A stretch of 23,822 nt of DNA from Phycisphaerales bacterium UBA2396 (GTDB taxonomy: Bacteria; Planctomycetota; Phycisphaerae; Phycisphaerales; UBA1924): positions 587 through 24,408 of the forward strand of contig DDSG01000033.1 in assembly GCA_002343325.1 (NCBI GenBank). Reading direction: 5' to 3'. Below are positions 8,356-15,569 of this stretch, piece by piece. The stretch's first letter is position 1. Every line of letters starts with the position of its first letter. Below the pieces are notes generated by a model, which was given only the letters and a program-made list of their open reading frames with translations, was not told the DNA's origin and ran no database searches. The position numbers were made by a program, and so were the translations under genes.

Positions 8356-9905
8356 CGGGTGGGCTCGTCGGAGAGTGGGTCGGGCGTGGCGGAGCGTACA
8401 GGATCATCGGCGGGCGGGTCCGCGGGGAGGACGAGCTCGAACTCGGCGCCGCCCGGGAGGTTTCGGGCGAGGAGCACCCCGCCGTGCTCGCGGGCGATGC
8501 CCTCGGCGACGGCGAGCCCGAGCCCGGTTCCCTTGGAATCAAGCCTGGTGGAAGCGAAGGGCTCGAAGAGCCTGGGGAGGAGCGCGGGGTCGATCCCCGG
8601 GCCATTGTCTCGGACGGACAGGCTGACCCAGGCTCGTCCGTCGCGATGAAGGTTGGAGGCGTGGATTTCGACGCGGGCACCCGGGGTCTCGCGTCGTTCG
8701 GTCAGGGCGTCGCGGGCGTTGCGGATGAGATTGACGAGCACCTGGACGAGGCGGTCGGCGTCGCCGGGCACGATGAGGGCGGGGTCGACGGCGTTGATGA
8801 TCTCGACGGGTCGGCCGCGGTCGAGGCGAACGAGCGAGGCGGCCTCGTCGACCGTGTCTCGGAGCTTGACGGCCGAGAGCGAGGGCGGGCGGGCACGGGC
8901 AAAATCAAGCAGACTCTCGCCAAGACGTTCGAGGCGTTGCACGACGCGGAGCATGAGGGCGGCGGTGGGGGGATCAAGCCCGGCCTGGGGGTTCTTCGCG
9001 AGGCGCTCGGCGAGCCCCTTCACGACGGCCAGGGGCGTGTTGAGTTCGTGGGCGATCCCCGCGGACATCATGCCCAAGCTGGCGAGTCGGTCGGCGTCGG
9101 CGAGGTTTCGGCGGGCGGTTTCGAGAAGGTGGTTCTTGCTCTTGAGGTCGTTCGCGACGGCTTCGAGGCGGCCGAGCGCGTCGGCAAGCTGGGATTCCTG
9201 TGAACGCAGGGCGGCGATGCTCTGGTTTCGACTTCGGATGATCTGGCCCAGCTCGTCGGCGGGGATTTCCTCCGGAGCGACGAGCTCGCGGTCCCGCTGG
9301 CCTGTGCGGAGTGCCTCGTCGGCGTCGAGCATCGCGCGGATCGGCGTGTAGACGTGGCGAGGGAGGATGAAGACCTCCATCGTGGCCGCGATGATCGCGT
9401 AGACCAGCAGCAGGGCGAGAAGGGTGAAGACATAGAGCCGCGTGACGGCTTCTCGGGCTTTGGGGAGCAGGACGCGGACCTTGTGGAGCGTGAGCGGCCC
9501 CTGGGCGTCGGCGACGAACGCCGAACCCTCGGACGTTGTCCCGGGGCGGGAGACGAGCGGCACTCCCGGGGCGGCGTGAGCGCGGGCGGCGTCGGCGGGG
9601 TCGATCCCGATCTGTTGGGGCGTGCCCGAGACGACCTCGACGCCTTCCATGCGGGCGAGGTTTGTCAGGATGCGCTGGCGGTCGTCCTGGGTCGGGGCGC
9701 CCGCGACGGAGCGGAGGAGCTCGACGGCGGCGGAAGACTCGGCCCGGTCGACGACCTCGCCGACGGCCTGCCTGAGCACCAGAGCGAGGAACAGCACCAG
9801 AACAAGGCTGAACGCGGTGTGCAGGACGATGAGCTTCTTGCGGATCGCCAGCCCGGCGAAGAGCCCCGGGCGTGGGCGGAGGTGCTGTGCGGGGCGGGTG
9901 GTCAC
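8352..9905 (-). CDS. Membrane sensor histidine kinase
   Basis: This 517-residue kinase has a membrane segment at about 25-44, an extracytoplasmic sensor region of about 110 residues and a second membrane segment at about 157-181. A HAMP-like linker (PRHVYTPIRAMLDADEALR) and a coiled coil lead into HisKA with phospho-acceptor His286 in GIAHELNTPL. The ATPase domain has an N box (LVNLIRNARDAL), G1 (VRDNGPGID), F box (LFEPF) and G2 (KGTGLGLAVAEGI). It should autophosphorylate and pass phosphate to the co-encoded REC-XRE protein. The H-box and ATPase resemble NtrB/AtoS-type kinases. The start is GTG at 9905. AACAAT lies six bases before it with no Shine-Dalgarno, which suggests leaderless expression. 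No signal is predictable from the sensor region. An earlier start is not supported because the divergent gene begins 50 bases away. Confidence 0.95.
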   Translation of the reverse strand: MTTRPAQHLRPRPGLFAGLAIRKKLIVLHTAFSLVLVLFLALVLRQAVGEVVDRAESSAAVELLRSVAGAPTQDDRQRILTNLARMEGVEVVSGTPQQIGIDPADAARAHAAPGVPLVSRPGTTSEGSAFVADAQGPLTLHKVRVLLPKAREAVTRLYVFTLLALLLVYAIIAATMEVFILPRHVYTPIRAMLDADEALRTGQRDRELVAPEEIPADELGQIIRSRNQSIAALRSQESQLADALGRLEAVANDLKSKNHLLETARRNLADADRLASLGMMSAGIAHELNTPLAVVKGLAERLAKNPQAGLDPPTAALMLRVVQRLERLGESLLDFARARPPSLSAVKLRDTVDEAASLVRLDRGRPVEIINAVDPALIVPGDADRLVQVLVNLIRNARDALTERRETPGARVEIHASNLHRDGRAWVSLSVRDNGPGIDPALLPRLFEPFASTRLDSKGTGLGLAVAEGIAREHGGVLLARNLPGGAEFELVLPADPPADDPVRSATPDPLSDEPTR

Positions 9906-9911
9906 GGGTGG

Positions 9912-9917
9912 ATTGTT
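9912..9917 (-). promoter_or_regulatory. Putative -10 box for the histidine kinase
   Basis: On the minus strand AACAAT (4 of 6 matches to TATAAT) ends six bases before the GTG start at 9905. No convincing -35 was found. It is read with the other start-proximal -10 boxes in this window but is the weakest of them. Confidence 0.4.
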
Positions 9918-9942
9918 CGCCCGTCGGGGCGTCTTCGCCCGC

Positions 9943-9948
9943 TACAGT
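9943..9948 (+). promoter_or_regulatory. Putative -10 box for the rsmB-like gene (leaderless)
   Basis: TACAGT ends six bases before the ATG at 9955, so transcription should begin at or next to the start codon. No Shine-Dalgarno precedes the ATG. A TTGTTC at 9913-9918 is too far away (24-base spacer) to be a standard -35. Confidence 0.5.
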
Positions 9949-9954
9949 GGGCGG

Positions 9955-11418
9955 ATGCGACCCTTGCGCCCCCGGGGCGGACCACCACGTTCGGATTCGC
10001 CCCGCGCCCCCCGCGTCCGGATGCCCCGCGGCTCGATCGATCCCGCGCGGGACGCGGCGTGCGCTCGGCTTGCTCGGGCGGCGGCGTGCTTTCCCGAAGC
10101 GGACCCGACGCCGCTGGATGACCGGAGGCTCGACGAGCGTGACGCGGCGTTTGCGCACGCGATCGTGGACGCGGCGTTGTCGCGGTGGATCACGCTGGAG
10201 GGGCTGCTTCGGCGTGGGCTGAAGGATCACGCGCAGCCGCTGGAGCCGAGCGTGCTGGGGGCGCTGCTGGCGGCGGGGGCGCAGATCGCGCTTCTGGACC
10301 GGGTGCCGGCGCACGCGGCGGTGGATCACGCGGTGGAATGGGCGAAGCGCGGCGTGTCGGAGGGGGCGGGGCGTCTGGTCAACGCGGTGCTGAGGCGGTT
10401 TGTGGAGTTGGTGCCGCAGCATGTGCCGCCGCGGGAGCGATGGACGAATCAGGAGGACGAGATCCCGCTGGAGGGTGGCGGGGCGCGGGTGCTGGCGCGT
10501 CGGGTGCTGCCGTTCGATGCGCTGCAGCGCATGTCGGTGGCGACGGGGCATTCGACGGGGCCTGTGCGGGCGTGGGCGATCAGCCTGGGGGACGATCGGG
10601 CGATGGAGTTGTGTTTGCACAACATCTGCAGGCCGCCGACGGTGCTGTGCGTGGCGCCGGGTTCTGAGGCGGGGTTGGAGGTTGGGCCGGACGTGGGGGC
10701 CCACGATTCGCCGCGGCATCGGGTGTGGCTGGGGACGCGCGAGGGGCTTTCGGTGTTGCTCAGGACGCGCGACGATGTGTGGGTGCAGGATTCCTCGTCG
10801 TCCGAGGCGGTGTTCGCGCTTCGGGAGAAGGTCGAGGCGCCGCGGGTCGTGCTGGACCTGTGCGCGGGGCAGGGGACCAAGACCAGGCAGTTGGCGGCGT
10901 GCTTCTCGCAGGCGAGGATCGTCGCGTCGGATCCGGATCTGGAGCGGCTTGATTCGCTCGCGCGGTCGTTCTCTCGGGTGCCGAGGGTGCGTCCGGCCGA
11001 GCCGGGCGAGGTGGAGCGGGCGCTCCGCGAGGCGTGGGAAGAGCTGGGGCAGCCGAGTAAGCCCGTGGCGGACGTGGTGCTGCTGGACGTGCCCTGCACG
11101 AACACGGGGACGTTGGCAAGGCGTGTGGAGGCAAAGTACAGGCTTGGCACCGTGCAACTCCGCCGGCTGACGGAGATCCAGCGGGACATCCTGTCGGCGG
11201 GCCGGCGGCTGCTGGCACCGGGGGGCTGGCTGGTCTACTCGACGTGCAGCATCGAGCGGGCGGAGAACCAGGAGCAGGCGGCGTGGGCCGCGCGGCACCT
11301 CGGGCTGGTGATGGTGGGCGAGAAGACCCTGCTGCCCGCGGGGCTGCCCGGTGGGCCGGCGTCGGGCTACCGCGATGGGTCGTACCACGCGATCCTGCGG
11401 AGCACGGCGGCGGGGTGA
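9955..11418 (+). CDS. rsmB: RsmB/NOL1/NOP2/Sun-family rRNA (cytosine-C5) methyltransferase
   Basis: This 487-residue protein has two recognisable parts. Residues about 22-145 form a NusB-like RNA-binding domain (LDERDAAFAHAIVDAAL, PAHAAVDHAVEWAKRG, GRLVNAVLRRF). The C-terminal half is a Rossmann-fold methyltransferase. The SAM motif is LDLCAGQGTKTRQLA, the motif IV cysteine is in LLDVPCTNTG and the catalytic motif VI cysteine is in YSTCSIERAENQE, so both cysteines of the m5C mechanism are present. E. coli RsmB methylates C967 of 16S rRNA using S-adenosylmethionine; the same substrate here is an inference from domain architecture. The SAM loop reads AGQGTKT rather than the usual AAPGGKT. I chose ATG 9955 because TACAGT is positioned right before it; ATG 10021 is an alternative. 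tyrS begins 58 bases downstream. Confidence 0.88.
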   Translation: MRPLRPRGGPPRSDSPRAPRVRMPRGSIDPARDAACARLARAAACFPEADPTPLDDRRLDERDAAFAHAIVDAALSRWITLEGLLRRGLKDHAQPLEPSVLGALLAAGAQIALLDRVPAHAAVDHAVEWAKRGVSEGAGRLVNAVLRRFVELVPQHVPPRERWTNQEDEIPLEGGGARVLARRVLPFDALQRMSVATGHSTGPVRAWAISLGDDRAMELCLHNICRPPTVLCVAPGSEAGLEVGPDVGAHDSPRHRVWLGTREGLSVLLRTRDDVWVQDSSSSEAVFALREKVEAPRVVLDLCAGQGTKTRQLAACFSQARIVASDPDLERLDSLARSFSRVPRVRPAEPGEVERALREAWEELGQPSKPVADVVLLDVPCTNTGTLARRVEAKYRLGTVQLRRLTEIQRDILSAGRRLLAPGGWLVYSTCSIERAENQEQAAWAARHLGLVMVGEKTLLPAGLPGGPASGYRDGSYHAILRSTAAG

Positions 11419-11465
11419 TGAGCGAGGAGTGGGGCCGGCGGGGGCATGGCGGGGCCCGGATGCGC

Positions 11466-11471
11466 TAAACT
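11466..11471 (+). promoter_or_regulatory. Putative -10 box for tyrS (leaderless)
   Basis: TAAACT ends five bases before the ATG at 11477 and there is no Shine-Dalgarno. The -35 region is poorly conserved. The same spacing recurs at other first genes in the window. Confidence 0.5.
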
Positions 11472-11476
11472 GGCGT

Positions 11477-13033
11477 ATGAGCACTGCGGGCAACGACTTT
11501 GTGCCGACGTCGGCGTTTCTGAGCGACCTGGTGTGGCGCGGGCTGGTCCACCAGTCGACGGGGCTGGAAGCTCTCGACAAGCACCTCGCGGGGGGGACGC
11601 GGAAGGCGTATGTCGGGTTTGATCCGACGGCCCCGAGCCTGACGATCGGGAACCTGGTGGGGATCGTGACGCTGGTGCGCTTCGCGCTGGCGGGGCACAC
11701 GCCGGTGGTCGTGGTGGGGGGGGCGACGGGGCTGATCGGGGACCCCTCGGGGAAGAGCGCGGAGCGGACGCTGAACACGCCCGAGACGGTGGCGGAAAAC
11801 GTCAAGGGGCAGACGCGGATCTATCACAGCGTGTGGAGGAATGCGTCGGCGCTCACGGGGAAGGGGCTGGGGGAGCCGCCGATCAGGAACAACTACGACT
11901 GGTTCAAGAGCATCTCGTTTCTGGATGCGCTGCGAGACATCGGGAAGCACTTCTCGGTAAACATGATGATCCAGAAGGAGTCGGTGAAGGAGCGGCTGAC
12001 GAATCGGGATCAGGGGATCTCGTACACCGAGTTCAGCTACATGCTGCTGCAGGCGTATGACTATCGCCATCTATTCGAGTCAGAGGGCGTGACGCTGCAG
12101 ATGGGCGGGAGCGATCAGTTCGGGAACATTGTGTGCGGGATTGATTTGATAAGCCGATCGGTCGCTGATGCGCGTCGAAGGGCAATGCTCAAGATGGTCG
12201 ATCTTGCAGTTGCGTCATCTAAGCCGGAGCATCAGAAGATCGGCATTGCCATGAAGCGGCTCTTGGACGATGTGGCTGTAGACGACATTGCCCGGCTAGA
12301 GGCGGGACTTGATCTCGTTAAGCTAGCAGATAGTGAGCTCGGCCAGCAGGGCAAAAACACGTTCAGGGAATGGAGCAACTGCAACCAACTACAGCACGAT
12401 CGCCCGTTCTTCGGCCTGACCTGGCCGCTGGTGACCAAGGCCGACGGGGGGAAGTTCGGGAAGACCGAGAGCGGGGCGATCTGGCTGACGGCGGATCGGA
12501 CGAGCGCGTACGCGTTCTATCAGTTCTGGCTCAATGCGGCGGACGCGGACGTGGTGCGGTTCCTCAAGGTCTTCACGCTGCTGCCGAGGGAGGAGATCGA
12601 GCGGCTCGAGCGGCAGCATGAGGAGAACCCCGGCGCTCGCGAGGCGCACCGGGCGCTGGCGCGGCACATGACCGAGCTGCTGCACGGGCGCGAGGCGATG
12701 GAGCTGGCGGAGCGTGCGGCCAAGGCGCTCTTCAGCGGCGAGGTGGCGGGGCTGCCGGCGGAGACGCTCGAGGAGGCGCTGGCGGGTGCGCCCAGCAGCG
12801 AGCACGAGCGCGGCGTGCTGGAGGCGGGGTTGCCGGTGCTCGAGGCGCTGGTGCTGACGGGGCTTGCGGGGTCGAAGCGAGAGGCACGGGAATTCCTGGG
12901 GAACGGATCGGTGTCGGTGAACGGGGCGAAAGCCGGGCCCGAGGATCGGCTGACCGTGGCGAGCCTGTTGCACGGGCGGTTTGTGGCGTTGCGTCGAGGG
13001 AAAAAGAACTGGCACCTGATGCGGATGAAATAA
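11477..13033 (+). CDS. tyrS: Tyrosyl-tRNA synthetase with large internal insertion
   Basis: TyrRS joins tyrosine to tRNA-Tyr using ATP. This product is 518 residues against about 424 in E. coli. Family landmarks are all visible: YVGFDPTAPSLTIGN (43-59, HIGH region), VVVGGATGLIGDPSGKS, NNYDWF, DIGKHFSVNMM, the QAYDY tyrosine pocket, GGSDQFGN, KFGKT (326-330, KMSKS equivalent) and a C-terminal S4 RNA-binding domain (SKREAREFLGNGSVSVNG). Two features are odd. The HIGH signature reads TIGN, with Thr56 replacing the first His. In addition about 75-80 extra residues (roughly 228-310) separate GIDLISR from FFGLTWPL; E. coli has six residues there. The extra DNA has far more A/T-ending codons than its flanks. 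Start ATG 11477 follows a TAAACT box. The frame is unbroken, so the protein is probably made at full length. Confidence 0.95.
   Translation: MSTAGNDFVPTSAFLSDLVWRGLVHQSTGLEALDKHLAGGTRKAYVGFDPTAPSLTIGNLVGIVTLVRFALAGHTPVVVVGGATGLIGDPSGKSAERTLNTPETVAENVKGQTRIYHSVWRNASALTGKGLGEPPIRNNYDWFKSISFLDALRDIGKHFSVNMMIQKESVKERLTNRDQGISYTEFSYMLLQAYDYRHLFESEGVTLQMGGSDQFGNIVCGIDLISRSVADARRRAMLKMVDLAVASSKPEHQKIGIAMKRLLDDVAVDDIARLEAGLDLVKLADSELGQQGKNTFREWSNCNQLQHDRPFFGLTWPLVTKADGGKFGKTESGAIWLTADRTSAYAFYQFWLNAADADVVRFLKVFTLLPREEIERLERQHEENPGAREAHRALARHMTELLHGREAMELAERAAKALFSGEVAGLPAETLEEALAGAPSSEHERGVLEAGLPVLEALVLTGLAGSKREAREFLGNGSVSVNGAKAGPEDRLTVASLLHGRFVALRRGKKNWHLMRMK
12140..12406 (+). other. Atypical in-frame segment inside tyrS
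   Basis: This stretch encodes residues 222-310 of TyrRS. By hand count bases 12141-12410 are about 54% G+C, while 12421-12480 are about 70%. Of 89 codons here, 35 end in A or T; in the roughly 55 codons that follow, I count about three. It covers the conserved GIDLI motif plus an alpha-helical-looking insertion rich in charged residues (ending near WSNCNQLQHDRP). No terminal repeats, intein splice residues (N-terminal Cys/Ser block, C-terminal His-Asn) or internal gene were found. Because conserved flanking residues also use atypical codons, import of a divergent tyrS segment by recombination fits better than insertion of unrelated DNA. Confidence 0.7.
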
Positions 13034-13046
13034 TCGAAGAAGAGGG

Positions 13047-13075
13047 TTGACACCCGCCGCATCATGATGTAAGTT
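13047..13075 (+). promoter_or_regulatory. Promoter for the SGNH hydrolase gene (leaderless)
   Basis: A perfect -35 TTGACA (13047-13052) is separated by 17 bases from TAAGTT (13070-13075), which ends six bases before the ATG at 13082. Predicted transcription start coincides with the start codon. This is the clearest -35 in the window and it lies in the 48-base gap after tyrS. Confidence 0.7.
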
Positions 13076-13081
13076 GTCGGC

Positions 13082-14647
13082 ATGACGCTCCTTGACGAGT
13101 GTCCCCGGCCCGGGGACCATGGTTGTTTTCTTGGGTGTATTCTCCTCTCGATCGCGGCCCAGGCGGCTGCGGCCGGCCCAGTGCCGAGGTTCGATGAGGT
13201 GCCCGATATCACGTATCAGGACGCGGCGGTCTTCCGCGAGGTGTTCGATGGTGCGTTCGACGGGACGCGTCACGTGCTGCTGATCGGGGATTCGCAGGAA
13301 GTCTGTCCCGGCGGGGCGGTGGACCATTATTACAAGCGGCTGAACGGCGAGTTCTTCGCGCGGTATCGCAATGTGCCGGCGACGCCCTGGACGGGCATGC
13401 GGGTGAGTTACGGCGGCGGTGCGCCGTGGGGGCATTGGCTGATGCGAGCCTCGTCGGCGGCCCCGGGGATGACGGCGGGTCGTGTGCCCGCGGATCATCA
13501 TCCGCCGCGGTTCCTGCCGTCGAAGACCTCGACGGCGGGCGGGGTGAATGTGAACGACAACCAGGCGTACGGGTATCTGGTGCAGTTGCAGCCCGACGCG
13601 GCGAGCGCGCACCCGGGGAGCGGGCTGGCGGGGAAGTGGACGTACTTTCGGGCGGGGAGCGGGGTGTACCTTGAGGTGATCGCGGCGACGCACGCGGAGA
13701 GCGGGGAGGTGCTGGTGCGTGCGAGGCCGAATGATGTGCCCAGCGCGAACTACTTTGTGCCGATCACGGGGACGTTTGTGACGAGCATGGGCTTGCGGAC
13801 GACGGAGCCGGGGCTTCGGGTGGGGCGTTTGGGGCCGCTGCCGATGGGCGGGCGTCGGTACATGCAGGCGGAGATCGCGGGGAATGATCCCGGTCGGCTG
13901 ACGGACGTGGTGGCGGCGCGGTTCGTGTCGGCGGAGGACGGGCGCGGGATGGCGCTCACGCCGATTGCGGAGGGTGGGTACACCTCGGTCTCGCTGCTGA
14001 GGAATCACGCGATGTGCGGGCCGGTGCTGGCGGCGATGGACGCGGACGCGGTGATCATTTCGTACGGTGCCAACGACGCGGGGCAAGGGTTTACGCCGGA
14101 GCAGTACAAGGCGAACCTGGAGGTGCTGATCGGGTGGCTTCGGGAGTGGATCTCGCCGACGCTGCCGGTGATTCTGCTGACGGACGGGCCGCACTCGCTG
14201 GTGACGCCTCTGGGTGCGGAGTATCTGGCGCGGTACGCGGGGGCGAACCACATGATCGCGATGGAAGATCCGCTGGTGTGCGCGGTGAACAGCCGGGCGC
14301 TCTTGCAGCGGGCGGGGTGGACGAACGAGACAAACACGACGTTCAGCCCCGATGGTGTGCATTACAACAGCGAGGGATCGAGGCTCAAGGCCAGGCTCGA
14401 GGCGAGGATTCTGTTCGAGCACTTCGCGCCGCGTCGAGAACTGTCCGCGGTGGGGCCGAGGCAGGTCTGCCCGGCGGATTTCGACGGCGACGGGTTCATC
14501 GATCTGTTCGACGCGATCGCCTACGCGGGCTGCTTTGAGTCGGGCGAGTGCGACGCAGACCGATCCGCGGACATGGACGGCGACGGGTTCGTGGACTTTC
14601 TGGACTGGTCGCTGTTCATGGAGCAGTTTGAGGCGGGGTGCGAGTAG
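13082..14647 (+). CDS. Exported SGNH/GDSL hydrolase with dockerin-like C-terminus
   Basis: This 521-residue protein has SGNH-hydrolase blocks: nucleophile Ser71 in LLIGDSQEV, the block III YGANDAG, and DGVHYNSEG carrying the catalytic Asp and His. These enzymes are typically esterases or carbohydrate deacetylases; the substrate is unknown. A hydrophobic stretch at about 15-31 (CFLGCILLSIAAQAAAA) looks like a signal peptide, although the preceding residues are acidic rather than basic, which is unusual. The last 58 residues hold two Asp-rich calcium loops (DFDGDGFIDLFD and DMDGDGFVDFLD), spaced like a dockerin or type-I EF pair, ending in AGC near the terminus. Such tails recur in Phycisphaerae exported proteins and may serve in surface attachment or sorting; that role is inferred. 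The start is fixed by the promoter and the absence of other in-frame starts. The 3' end overlaps the convergent ASCH gene by 32 bases. Confidence 0.85.
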   Translation: MTLLDECPRPGDHGCFLGCILLSIAAQAAAAGPVPRFDEVPDITYQDAAVFREVFDGAFDGTRHVLLIGDSQEVCPGGAVDHYYKRLNGEFFARYRNVPATPWTGMRVSYGGGAPWGHWLMRASSAAPGMTAGRVPADHHPPRFLPSKTSTAGGVNVNDNQAYGYLVQLQPDAASAHPGSGLAGKWTYFRAGSGVYLEVIAATHAESGEVLVRARPNDVPSANYFVPITGTFVTSMGLRTTEPGLRVGRLGPLPMGGRRYMQAEIAGNDPGRLTDVVAARFVSAEDGRGMALTPIAEGGYTSVSLLRNHAMCGPVLAAMDADAVIISYGANDAGQGFTPEQYKANLEVLIGWLREWISPTLPVILLTDGPHSLVTPLGAEYLARYAGANHMIAMEDPLVCAVNSRALLQRAGWTNETNTTFSPDGVHYNSEGSRLKARLEARILFEHFAPRRELSAVGPRQVCPADFDGDGFIDLFDAIAYAGCFESGECDADRSADMDGDGFVDFLDWSLFMEQFEAGCE

Positions 14648-15101
14648 CCGCCCGCGCGCTGGGCGCGAGGATGTGCCAGGCGTGACGGCTGCCGCGGGGT
14701 CGGTTGATGGCGGGCGTGTGGAGGGGTGTGCGCACGTCGTGGAGCCAGATCAGGACGGCGTAGCGTGCGTGGGCGTGGCGTTTCCAGTAGTCGGGCGGGG
14801 CGGCGATCGACCGGCCGTGCGCACGGCGGAGGGCTTGCAGGTCGGCGGGAGCGAGGCCCGACCATTGCTCGACGTGGAGAGCGGTGGCGACGGCGCGGAT
14901 GGGGCCGCCGGCTTGTTTGAGCCAGATACGGTCGCCGGGGCGGACGAGGCCGAACATGCGAGGTCTGACGACGGAGAGGCGTGATTCGACGGTCTTTCGG
15001 CCCGTGAGGATGAGGTCGAGGTATCGGCGGTGGAGGATGGCGAGATGGTCGCGCACGCCGGAGTATCGGGTGCCGCGGACGGTTTCGCGAGCGACGCTCA
15101 A
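14616..15101 (-). CDS. ASCH-domain protein
   Basis: The 161-residue product contains an ASCH (PUA-like) fold: DHLAILHRRYLDLILTGRKT, VESRL, RPGDRIWLKQ and a GGPIRAVATA strand. ASCH proteins bind RNA or nucleotides, and some are nucleases or N4-acetylcytidine amidohydrolases; no precise function can be given. The Lys-Thr-x-Glu-x-Arg signature lies in the N-terminal third. The TTG at 15101 gives the longest reading. A GTG at 15056 begins directly at the domain (VRDHLAILH) and is preceded by GATACT five bases away, so it may be the true start. It is the last gene of the minus-strand envelope cluster, 60 bases after the zinc-ribbon gene. Its C-terminal 30 residues are basic and proline-rich with no family match, and its end overlaps the convergent SGNH gene. 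Confidence 0.78.
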   Translation of the reverse strand: MSVARETVRGTRYSGVRDHLAILHRRYLDLILTGRKTVESRLSVVRPRMFGLVRPGDRIWLKQAGGPIRAVATALHVEQWSGLAPADLQALRRAHGRSIAAPPDYWKRHAHARYAVLIWLHDVRTPLHTPAINRPRGSRHAWHILAPSARAATRTPPQTAP

Positions 15102-15161
15102 TGATGTGTAATTGCCGACGGGATCCCCAACGGGGTGTGTCGTCGAGTCTGCGTTGGCTCG

Positions 15162-15569
15162 TTAGTGCTCGGCGGAGGATCCCGCGGGCAGGCGTCGCGT
15201 GGGGTATTCGCCCGATCCGGCGGGCGTCGAGGGCGAGGCGGTGGGGGGCGTCTGTGGCGTCGACGGCTGGTCGAGCGGCTTGCCGCAGTGCGAGCAGGTG
15301 GTGGCAGCGGGGTCTTCGCTGACCCGGCCGCAGGAGGGGCAGAGGGTGAGGACGTCGCGTCCGTCGCCGCGGCGTGGTGCGTGGGTCGAGCGCCGGATCA
15401 TGGTGAAGTCACCCAGGCCGAAGAACCGGGCGACGATGAGAACGACGGTGGTGACGATGAGGACGACGGGGACGATGACCAGCGCGAGGATGATGGCGAC
15501 GAGCGTGACGATGACGCCCAGAATGAGCGCGAGGGTGCCGAGGATTCGTTGCCCGAGGGTGGGCGTCAT
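15162..15569 (-). CDS. Small membrane protein with zinc ribbon
   Basis: This 135-residue protein starts with a long hydrophobic region at about 9-48 (LGTLALILGVIVTLVAIILA, then LVIVPVVLIVTTVVLIVA), enough for one or two membrane spans. A cytoplasmic zinc ribbon follows, with cysteines 77, 80, 92 and 95 (CPSCG...CSHCG). The tail is Pro/Ser/Thr-rich and disordered. I do not recognise a named family. The ATG overlaps the hldE stop by four bases (15566-15569), so it is translated in step with hldE, but a role in heptose or lipopolysaccharide synthesis is not shown. The CxxC pairs imply metal binding; many such modules act in protein-protein contact. Confidence 0.85.
   Translation of the reverse strand: MTPTLGQRILGTLALILGVIVTLVAIILALVIVPVVLIVTTVVLIVARFFGLGDFTMIRRSTHAPRRGDGRDVLTLCPSCGRVSEDPAATTCSHCGKPLDQPSTPQTPPTASPSTPAGSGEYPTRRLPAGSSAEH

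Noticed and set aside
12140..12406. Intein or intron in tyrS
   Set aside because: No splice-block residues (N-terminal Cys/Ser block, C-terminal His-Asn) and the segment is too short for a functional intein; no intron core was seen and the frame reads through.
8974..14422. Very long open frames antisense to rsmB, tyrS and the SGNH hydrolase
   Set aside because: They are Arg/Pro/His-rich, have no recognisable motifs and lie opposite genes with clear domains; high GC removes stop codons from the antisense frames.
15096..15113. TTACAC/TACACA as a leaderless -10 box for the ASCH gene at TTG 15101
   Set aside because: The spacing (3-4 bases) and sequence do not match the other sites; GATACT before GTG 15056 fits slightly better but lacks a -35.
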